DNA of 17,508 bases. Source: an uncultured Oscillospiraceae bacterium (GTDB lineage Bacteria > Bacillota > Clostridia > Oscillospirales > Ruminococcaceae). The position numbers were made by a program, and so were the translations under genes. How positions within the stretch are numbered: the first letter of the stretch is position 1; each line of letters starts with the position of its first letter. The notes below the pieces were generated by a model. It was not told where the DNA came from. It did no database searches and was given only the letters and a program-made list of their open reading frames with translations. Positions 13,000 through 17,508 of this stretch are shown here, piece by piece. The stretch spans positions 1 to 17,508 of the forward strand of contig USFO01000024.1 of assembly GCA_900553955.1 (NCBI GenBank), in the 5' to 3' direction.

Positions 13000-15498
13000 T
13001 TAGTTTTTGCCAAGCAGCGCGGCAAGTGCGCCGCGTTTTGTTCTGGTGTCGCCCTCTATGCCGAGTTTGGAATAGATTTGGTTTATATACTGCTTTACCG
13101 TGCCTTCGGAAAGGAAAAGTTTTTCGGCAATTTCGCGGTTGGTGGCTCTTTCGGCGGCAAGGCGGGCTATTTTCTCCTCCTTTGGCGAAAGGCATTCGAT
13201 TGCGGCGGGCTTTGCGCCGCCTTCCCGAACGGATTTGCGCCGCGCTGCGCCCTGTTTGCCGAGAGCAATTGCTTTTTCGGCGAAGGCGGCGTACTCGCCG
13301 CCGCAAAGCGCCGTAAGCAGCGGCGCTAAGTATTCGTAATTTTCCGCAAAGGACATAACAATTCCGTCCGACGCGGCGGCCGCAGCCGCTTCACTCAAAA
13401 GTGCCGCTGCCTGCTGCCGCATTCCAAGCATTTCGTATGCGGCGGCGGTCTGGATTTTTATGTGAACCGTAACAAGGGCGTAATGCAGCTTTTGGCACAT
13501 GGCAAGCAGCAATTCGCTGCGGGCGATTACTCTTTCGTATTCTTTCTGCGCCAAAAGAACCTGGTTTTCCACCATTTCAAGCATCGGGCGCGCCGGATTG
13601 AGCACGTTCACCGTGCCAAGGCGGTGCTGCGCAAAGATGGGTGACGCCTTTTCCGGCTCCTGCAGCAGCGCAAAGTAGTAATCAAAAACGGCATTCTGCG
13701 CCAAAAACAGCGTTGAATCGTGGCGAGGAAGCAGCTTTTCGCGCTCATTGGCTCTGTCCGGCACGGCGTTCTGCCCTTCCCCGGCAAGGCTTTGCCGGAG
13801 GGCGAGCATATTGCAGCACTGGGCAATATATTTTTGGTGCTTTTCCTCTGCACGGTAAAGCGCTTTGGCGTTCATCAGCTTCGCCTCGGCAAATTCGCCG
13901 CGAAGAAAATGCGCTTCAGCCTCCATCACCATCTCTGCGCCTGCGCCATGCTCCTGCGTGACCTTGTAGTAATACGGCATAGCGGCGTTCATGGTCTGAA
14001 CCTCCTGCGCCATTGCGCCGGGGGTTCTGTGAAACATCATTAGAACCGACGGCGAGCCGAAAGTAAACGAACCGTATTTTTTTATGGAAGCCGCCGGGCG
14101 GTTCATTTTGCGGCAGGCGCTTTGGTGCAAAGCGCTCATTCCGGCAATATCGTTATAGCAAAGAAAGCTCATGATAAGGTCGCATTCACCGTCAAGATTT
14201 CCGCGCTCCTCATCGGAAAAAGCCTTCTCCGCAAGCGCCGCGGAAACAAGCTCCCTCAGCGCAAGCATTTCACGGTACCTTCCCCATGAAAAGCAGCGCC
14301 GCATAAGCACGAGCAGCGCGCCTGGGTTTTGTACAAACGCTTCACGCGGGCATTTATCAAGCTGTGCAAGCACTTCCTCCGGCGAGCAGGACGCGAGCAT
14401 AACGCCCACATCCTCTGCCACGACGGAGAGCCAACCGTCGTAGTTTTCGCTCTGTTTATATGCCTCCATCGCCTTGAGGTACTGCCCGCAGGTGCAGTAC
14501 CATTCGCCATAGCGGTTCTGATAAAGGCGGCGGCGTTCCGGCAGGAGCTTATCAAAGATTTTTCCCGCGCAGGTTTTCATCATATGGTGAAAGCGCAGGG
14601 TTTTGCCGTCCGAAAGGCGGGTCACAAAGGCGTTCTGCTCCGTAAGAGCGGAAAGCAGGCGGCGGGTTTCCGTGTTCTGCGTTACAAACTCCGCCATTTC
14701 CTCGGTGAACTCGTCCGCAAGGCTCATCACCGCGAGAAATTCCTGCTCATTCGGAGAAAGCGGGTCGATAAGCGCACCGGTGAACATCTCGTATATGTCG
14801 GAATCACCGTCCGGCAGCGCACCGTTCTCCTCGAAAAAGCGCAGATTAAGATAAACTGCCGAGAACCAGCCTTCGCTGGAGCGCAAAAGCTCCTCCGTGC
14901 GGCGGCTATCAAGGTGGATTCCGCCGCGGCTTGCATATGCTTCAATTTCCGTGCGGTTCAGGGTCAGCTTTTCCGTTCCTATGCGGTGCAGGCTGCTGCC
15001 AAGGCCGAAAATGTCCTCTCCGCGCAAAAAGCGGTCGCGGCTCGCCACTATCATATGTACATTTTTCGGCAAACGGCGGGCAATTCGACAGATAAAATCT
15101 ACCGCGGCAACGTCGCCAAGCAGATGAAAATCGTCGATAAAAATGTAGTACGGGCGCCCGCCGCCAAGGGCACTGCAAAGTTCGTCGGCGAAAAGCCCCT
15201 TGCTTTCTTCGTCCGTCGGGCATAAAAACGCCGCAAGGGAATCAAAGCCCGCGGCGGCAAAGGCCACCTGCACGCGCTTCCAAAAGGCGGAGATGCTTGC
15301 GGCGTAGATACTTATGCGTATCGCAGCGGCGTTTTCTTCACGCTGACATTTGGCAAGATACCAGTTAACCGCGGTGGTTTTGCCGTAGCCCATGGGTGCT
15401 ACCACGACAGTAAGCGGGCAGCTTGATATTGACCGCAGTGACTCCTGAAGCCGCTCGGAAACATATATCGTATTAAGGCTGTGTTTTGTTCTTGCCAT
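13000..15498 (-). CDS. MalT/LuxR-type ATP-dependent transcriptional regulator
   Basis: An 832-aa regulator of the LAL/STAND type. An N-terminal ATPase domain has Walker A APMGYGKT (34-41) and Walker B IFIDD (119-123). A long alpha-helical, TPR-like sensor region follows, and a C-terminal LuxR helix-turn-helix (about 767-825: LSPKEEKIARLAAERATNREIAEKLFLSEGTVKQYI). This is the layout of MalT, where an inducer and ATP drive multimerisation and promoter activation; the inducer here is unknown. The frame extends to 15579, but the ATG at 15498 (MARTKHSLNTIYVSERL) follows AAGGGGAA and lies downstream of the predicted promoter. A terminator and then the DUF2442-lipoprotein-DUF3137 cluster follow, making those genes plausible targets; perR is divergent. 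Confidence 0.92.
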   Translation of the reverse strand: MARTKHSLNTIYVSERLQESLRSISSCPLTVVVAPMGYGKTTAVNWYLAKCQREENAAAIRISIYAASISAFWKRVQVAFAAAGFDSLAAFLCPTDEESKGLFADELCSALGGGRPYYIFIDDFHLLGDVAAVDFICRIARRLPKNVHMIVASRDRFLRGEDIFGLGSSLHRIGTEKLTLNRTEIEAYASRGGIHLDSRRTEELLRSSEGWFSAVYLNLRFFEENGALPDGDSDIYEMFTGALIDPLSPNEQEFLAVMSLADEFTEEMAEFVTQNTETRRLLSALTEQNAFVTRLSDGKTLRFHHMMKTCAGKIFDKLLPERRRLYQNRYGEWYCTCGQYLKAMEAYKQSENYDGWLSVVAEDVGVMLASCSPEEVLAQLDKCPREAFVQNPGALLVLMRRCFSWGRYREMLALRELVSAALAEKAFSDEERGNLDGECDLIMSFLCYNDIAGMSALHQSACRKMNRPAASIKKYGSFTFGSPSVLMMFHRTPGAMAQEVQTMNAAMPYYYKVTQEHGAGAEMVMEAEAHFLRGEFAEAKLMNAKALYRAEEKHQKYIAQCCNMLALRQSLAGEGQNAVPDRANEREKLLPRHDSTLFLAQNAVFDYYFALLQEPEKASPIFAQHRLGTVNVLNPARPMLEMVENQVLLAQKEYERVIARSELLLAMCQKLHYALVTVHIKIQTAAAYEMLGMRQQAAALLSEAAAAAASDGIVMSFAENYEYLAPLLTALCGGEYAAFAEKAIALGKQGAARRKSVREGGAKPAAIECLSPKEEKIARLAAERATNREIAEKLFLSEGTVKQYINQIYSKLGIEGDTRTKRGALAALLGKN

Positions 15499-15532
15499 TG
15501 CCGGATTCCCCTTGATTTTATTTATGATATAT

Positions 15533-15561
15533 AGTATACCATAGATTGGGCGGAGTTTCCA
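15533..15561 (-). promoter_or_regulatory. Promoter of the LuxR/MalT-like gene
   Basis: Minus-strand -35 TGGAAA (15556-15561), 17-bp spacer, -10 TATACT (15533-15538). Predicted start near 15526, about 28 bases before the ATG. Confidence 0.6.
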
Positions 15562-15576
15562 TTGAAATCTACATGG

Positions 15577-15601
15577 CAAAAATTATTTTTACGAATTTTT
15601 G
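15577..15601. promoter_or_regulatory. Inverted repeat between luxR-like and perR promoters
   Basis: CAAAAATT (15577-15584) - 9 bases - AATTTTTG (15594-15601). A third copy, CAAAAATT, lies at 15619-15626 inside the perR promoter spacer. The placement suits an operator controlling both promoters, perhaps for PerR itself, but it does not match the Bacillus Per box well. A/T-richness makes chance copies possible. Confidence 0.4.
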
Positions 15602-15610
15602 ATTTGGGTG

Positions 15611-15639
15611 TTGACAAACAAAAATTTCAATGATATAAT
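15611..15639 (+). promoter_or_regulatory. Consensus sigma-A promoter of perR-rbr
   Basis: -35 TTGACA (15611-15616), 17-bp spacer, -10 TATAAT (15634-15639): a perfect match in both boxes. Predicted start near 15646. A promoter this strong needs repression to be regulated, which fits autoregulation by PerR. Confidence 0.88.
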
Positions 15640-15676
15640 ACCAACTGCAATCAATTCTTATTTAGGATGTGATTTC

Positions 15677-16054
15677 ATTAAAAATACCATTCAAAAAGAA
15701 GCAGTGACACATGCGCTTTTTGTTCTTGACCACCCTACTGCTGACGAGGTTTTTGACTGCGTGCACAGTGAATACCCCACCGTCAGCAAGGCGACGGTCT
15801 ACCGCATACTGAACCGAATGGCAGAAGACGGAGAAATTTTGCACCTTGTCGTTCCGTCCGGACCGAACAGGTTCGACACCACCCTTTCGGAACATCACCA
15901 CATAAAATGCACAGTCTGCGGAAAAGTCTGCGACATTTCCCTACCGGAGCTTGTGGAAATAGAAAAGCGCATAAACGAAGAGTCCGGCTTTGCCGTTTCG
16001 CGAAGACTGGTTTTCTTTGAGGGAATTTGCCCTATCTGCCAAAACAAGCACTGA
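15677..16054 (+). CDS. perR: PerR-type peroxide-sensing repressor (Fur family), AUU start
   Basis: A 125-aa Fur-family repressor. A winged helix (HPTADEVF, TVYRILNRMAEDGEI) precedes the metal-binding half. All five regulatory-metal ligands of B. subtilis PerR have counterparts (H19, D67, H73, H75, D86), with Asp rather than Glu at D86 as in PerR. The structural zinc cysteines C78, C81, C118 and C121 are present. In PerR, iron at the regulatory site oxidises a histidine and relieves repression. The frame is open back to a TTG at 15599, but that lies upstream of the promoter. Between the predicted RNA start and the first conserved helix there is no ATG, GTG or TTG in frame. ATT at 15677 gives MKNTIQKEAV, a normal N-terminus, and sits behind AGGATGTGAT. 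Upstream of rubrerythrin, probably in one operon. Confidence 0.85.
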   Translation: MKNTIQKEAVTHALFVLDHPTADEVFDCVHSEYPTVSKATVYRILNRMAEDGEILHLVVPSGPNRFDTTLSEHHHIKCTVCGKVCDISLPELVEIEKRINEESGFAVSRRLVFFEGICPICQNKH

Positions 16055-16060
16055 ATCCCA

Positions 16061-16074
16061 AGCCGTTTTCGGCT
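16061..16074 (+). promoter_or_regulatory. Small hairpin between perR and rbr
   Basis: AGCCG-TTTT-CGGCT, a perfect 5-bp stem seven bases after the perR stop. The following bases (GAAATATTTAATT) are not a T-run, so it is more likely a processing or stability element, or a weak attenuator, than a full terminator. Confidence 0.4.
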
Positions 16075-16105
16075 GAAATATTTAATTAAAAGGAGATCAA
16101 TCACT

Positions 16106-16639
16106 ATGGAACTTAAAGGAACTAAAACCGAGCAGAACCTGATGACCGCATTTGCAGGCGAGTCTCAGGCAAGAAACAAGTACACCTATTTTGCAAGCAA
16201 AGCAAAAAAAGAAGGCTATGAGCAGATAGCTGCCCTCTTCCTTGAAACCGCAGACAACGAGAAAGAGCACGCAAAGCTCTGGTTCAAATACCTCGGCGGC
16301 ATCGGCTCCACCGCAGAAAACCTTGCAGCGGCAGCCGCAGGCGAAAACTATGAGTGGACCGACATGTACAAGACCTTTGCGGAAGAAGCCCGCGCAGAAG
16401 GCTTTGAAGAGATTGCGGCACGCTTTGAAGGCGTAGGCAAAATCGAAGCAGAGCATGAGGAAAGATACCGCAAGCTCCTTGCAAATCTCAATGACGGCGA
16501 AGTTTATAAGAGAGGCTCCATCGTTATCTGGAAATGCAGAAACTGCGGTCACATCCATGTTGGCGAATCCGCTCCCGCTGTTTGCCCCGTCTGCAATCAT
16601 CCCCAGTCCTACTTCGAGCTCCAGGCTAAAAACTACTGA
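16106..16639 (+). CDS. rbr: Rubrerythrin
   Basis: Non-haem di-iron peroxidase that reduces hydrogen peroxide in the cytoplasm of anaerobes. The 177-aa product has a ferritin-like four-helix domain with Glu19, the first ExxH pair (E52, H55), glutamates around FAEEAR (about 91-96) and the second ExxH pair (E114, H117). A C-terminal rubredoxin domain has CRNC (C144, C147) and CPVC (C160, C163). The ATG at 16106 follows AAAAGGAGATC. It lies 51 bases after perR; PerR repression of rubrerythrin is known in clostridia, so a shared, peroxide-inducible transcript is likely. Codon use is strongly biased (many GCA, CTT and AAG), fitting high expression. Very confident. Confidence 0.97.
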   Translation: MELKGTKTEQNLMTAFAGESQARNKYTYFASKAKKEGYEQIAALFLETADNEKEHAKLWFKYLGGIGSTAENLAAAAAGENYEWTDMYKTFAEEARAEGFEEIAARFEGVGKIEAEHEERYRKLLANLNDGEVYKRGSIVIWKCRNCGHIHVGESAPAVCPVCNHPQSYFELQAKNY

Positions 16640-16672
16640 TAATTGCTCCTTCCTACTTCGATATAAACTGTT

Positions 16673-16704
16673 TGAGCACCGCACGAAAACGCGGTGCTCA
16701 TTTT
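16673..16704 (+). terminator. Terminator of perR-rbr
   Basis: 10-bp perfect stem TGAGCACCGC / GCGGTGCTCA with an 8-base loop, followed by TTTTCGTTTG. The left arm contains the window's recurring TTGAGCAC 8-mer (16672-16679). Confidence 0.85.
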
Positions 16705-16772
16705 CGTTTGTGTTCGTTTGTGCATGTATTTTAAGTATGGGCACAATTTTTGCGCTATCGTGTTATTTACTC

Positions 16773-16801
16773 TTGAAATTTTCGGAAGAATAGGTTATAC
16801 T
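16773..16801 (+). promoter_or_regulatory. Promoter of RNA 1
   Basis: -35 TTGAAA (16773-16778), 17-bp spacer, -10 TATACT (16796-16801), each five of six to consensus. The predicted start near 16808 falls exactly at the foot of the first structured domain, with no protein start nearby. Confidence 0.75.
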
Positions 16802-16809
16802 GAGAACAT

Positions 16810-16870
16810 AAACTGGGTAGGGCGTTGGAGTGGCCTATAGAGGCTCTCCTCGGCCAAAGATCTCGGTTTT
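16810..16870 (+). repeat. Domain A, copy 1 (shared RNA domain)
   Basis: 61 bases. Starts AAACTGGGTAGGG, contains TTGGAGTGGCC...GGCTCTCC and ends CTCGGTTTT. The outer helix is AAACTGGG/CTCGGTTT with two G-T pairs; the inner hairpin is GGAG/CTCC with GCC/GGC. Copy 2 at 17322-17382 matches 20 of the first 26 bases and keeps both helices. Confidence 0.75.
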
Positions 16871-16977
16871 GTATGGGCGCAGGAACAGCGCCCATGCCTC
16901 ATCTGTATGCAGGCTCGTTTCGGACGTCGGCAAAAGGCTGCTAGCGCATAAGCCACCTGCGCGGATGAGGTTTTATA

Positions 16978-17010
16978 ATGAAGTCGGCAGTGTGTCCGTT
17001 TCGGGCGTAA
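16978..17010 (+). other. 10-codon reading frame with sequestered ribosome site
   Basis: ATG at 16978 encodes MKSAVCPFRA and stops with TAA at 17008-17010. GATGAGG seven bases upstream would serve as ribosome site, but in RNA 1 it is paired with CCTCATC (16897-16903). The stop overlaps a second ATG (TAATG) opening a 30-codon frame to 17102. Coding is unproven. Confidence 0.3.
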
Positions 17011-17101
17011 TGCTTGGGGATTTTTATTGTGCATCAAGCGCACGCGAGGGCTTCATTAAGCTTGGTTCAATATCGGCCGCCGCGGAAACTGGGATCCGCT
17101 A

Positions 17102-17134
17102 AAGCGCCCGGTATTGAGGCAGGCTTATTTTTTT
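17102..17134 (+). terminator. Terminator of RNA 1
   Basis: AAGC-GCC pairs with GGC-AG-GCTT (two-base bulge), 9-base loop, then A and seven Ts (17128-17134). A moderately stable stem with a strong T-run. Confidence 0.6.
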
Positions 17135-17190
17135 GCAAAAAGTACGGCGCGTCCGCGATAGCTTCCTTTTTTATTCGCACAATTTTGGTA

Positions 17191-17219
17191 TTGACAATGT
17201 TTCCGCTTTGTGGTATATT
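17191..17219 (+). promoter_or_regulatory. Promoter of RNA 2
   Basis: -35 TTGACA (17191-17196, perfect), 17-bp spacer, -10 TATATT (17214-17219, five of six). The predicted start at about 17226 is at the foot of hairpin B copy 2. Confidence 0.82.
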
Positions 17220-17225
17220 CATTTT

Positions 17226-17390
17226 AGACGCAGGAACAGCGTCGTAAGAATCAGTTTTGTTAATACCCTGAGCAATTGTCGCTCTTAGGTCACTTGCATA
17301 ATTGGTTCTTTTTCTTTATCAAAAACCGGGTAGAGTTTTGGAGCGGCTCTTAGCGCCCTCCTTGCCCCGAAACCCCGGTTTTATTTTTGC
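17226..17390 (+). ncRNA. Candidate structured non-coding RNA 2 (about 165 nt)
   Basis: Begins with hairpin B copy 2 (GACGC-AGGAACA-GCGTC, 17227-17243). A long arm GAATCAGTT/AATTGGTTC (17248-17256 with 17300-17308, several G-T pairs) follows, enclosing a GAGC/GCTC hairpin, then five Ts, a short linker, and domain A copy 2 (17322-17382). It ends ATTTTTG, so domain A also resembles a terminator here. The five-T run at 17309-17313 could give an 88-nt short form. No reading frame with a ribosome site. The 5' and 3' ends do not pair to a rod as 6S RNA would. Strong promoter and defined ends suggest an abundant RNA; family unknown to me. Confidence 0.7.
17322..17382 (+). repeat. Domain A, copy 2 (shared RNA domain)
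   Basis: Closed by AAAACCGGG/CCCGGTTTT (9 bp). Interior TAGAGTTTTGGAGCGGC ... GCGCCCTCC keeps the GGAG/CTCC hairpin with GGC/GCC. Relative to copy 1, T-G becomes C-G and G-T becomes G-C in the outer helix: changes that keep pairing. Followed by ATTTTT. Confidence 0.75.
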
Positions 17391-17409
17391 GCAAATCAAT
17401 TCATCGTGC

Positions 17410-17449
17410 AACAAAAGCCCATGAGCATCAGTGCTCGTGGGCTTTTGTT
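17410..17449. terminator. Strong two-way terminator near the right edge
   Basis: 18-bp stem (one G-T pair) between 17410-17427 and 17432-17449, loop TCAG, with AACAAAAGCCC on one side and GGGCTTTTGTT on the other. It can act in both directions, backing up RNA 2 and possibly ending a minus-strand gene beyond the window. Confidence 0.85.
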
Positions 17450-17465
17450 TACATTCGTAGGACAA

Positions 17466-17484
17466 CCACTGGCTCTGCCAGTGG
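17466..17484. repeat. Perfect palindrome at the right edge
   Basis: CCACTGGC-TCT-GCCAGTGG, an 8-bp perfect hairpin followed by seven As and AGCTTTAGCT. It resembles REP units or the subterminal hairpin of an IS200/IS605 end, but the window stops before any transposase could be seen. Confidence 0.5.
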
Positions 17485-17508
17485 AAAAAAAGCTTTAGCT
17501 ATGGACAG

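Larger units (their letters stand above)
16808..17134 (+). ncRNA. Candidate structured non-coding RNA 1 (about 327 nt)
   Basis: Bounded by a good promoter and by a hairpin with a seven-T run (17102-17134). Elements in order: domain A (16810-16870) closed by AAACTGGG/CTCGGTTT; hairpin B (16873-16895) with an 8-bp stem and loop AGGAACA; a branched domain (16896-16971) closed by CCTCATC/GATGAGG, with inner helices GCAGG/CCTGC, CGT/ACG and GGCT/AGCC. A less clear 3' part includes GCGGA/TCCGC near 17083-17099. No convincing long reading frame: those present lack ribosome sites and family resemblance. It does not show the hallmark sequences I know for tmRNA, RNase P RNA or SRP RNA. A 10-codon frame at 16978 is the only one with a ribosome site. 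It might also be the 5' half of one long RNA extending to 17390. Confidence 0.65.

Noticed and set aside
16097..16744. 215-codon minus-strand open frame over rbr
   Set aside because: Antisense shadow of rubrerythrin and crosses its terminator.
16808..17134. RNA 1 as tmRNA, RNase P RNA or SRP RNA
   Set aside because: No tRNA-like ends or resume/tag frame, no GAGGAAAGTCC-type core, no GGAAG/AGCAG SRP loop.
16830..17247. Open frames of 77-90 codons in the RNA region
   Set aside because: No ribosome sites at their starts, no recognisable family, and they run across predicted RNA stems and a promoter.
17226..17390. RNA 2 as 6S RNA
   Set aside because: Its ends do not pair into a long rod with a central bubble; instead each end forms a local domain. 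A covariance search is still needed.

Overview
The window looks like chromosome from an anaerobic, spore-forming member of the Clostridia, most like the Oscillospiraceae/Ruminococcaceae. This is inferred from an alpha/beta-type small acid-soluble spore protein, a YlbF/YmcA-family gene directly behind miaB, an EndoA/MazF toxin, YitT, a PerR plus rubrerythrin oxidative-stress pair typical of anaerobes, strong Shine-Dalgarno sites and sigma-A-like promoters with 17-bp spacers. There is no tRNA or rRNA gene, CRISPR array or transposase gene.

Layout. Positions 85-2555 (minus) hold an operon miaB - ylbF/ymcA-like - deoC. It is divergent from an ndoA/mazF toxin gene (2736-3089, plus) that lacks an adjacent antitoxin. 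A two-way terminator separates the toxin from a convergent minus-strand operon (3133-5874): Sfp-type phosphopantetheinyl transferase - RlmI-like rRNA methyltransferase - YitT membrane protein. pfkA (5967-6953, minus) follows with its own promoter. A plus-strand run then carries a DUF1015 protein, cytidine deaminase, an 84-aa unknown and a 17-cysteine unknown protein. The last is convergent with a 58-aa spore protein gene (minus).

From 10488 to 15498 everything is on the minus strand: a MalT/LuxR-like 832-aa ATPase regulator, a terminator, then a tightly overlapped cluster of DUF2442 protein, two lipoproteins, a DUF3137 membrane protein and, 70 bases further on, a 59-aa two-helix membrane protein. 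On the plus strand, divergent from the regulator, lie perR and rbr. perR has no canonical start codon at its expected N-terminus and probably starts at AUU.

The last 870 bases have no convincing protein gene but are rich in signals. Two sigma-A-type promoters drive two probable structured RNAs (about 16808-17134 and 17226-17390). They share a 60-61-nt domain with covarying helices and a hairpin with the identical loop AGGAACA, in opposite order in the two RNAs. I cannot assign this to a family from memory, and it is the best candidate here for something undescribed. A second unusual signal is the 8-mer TTGAGCAC, seen 11 times on both strands, in several reading frames and between genes.
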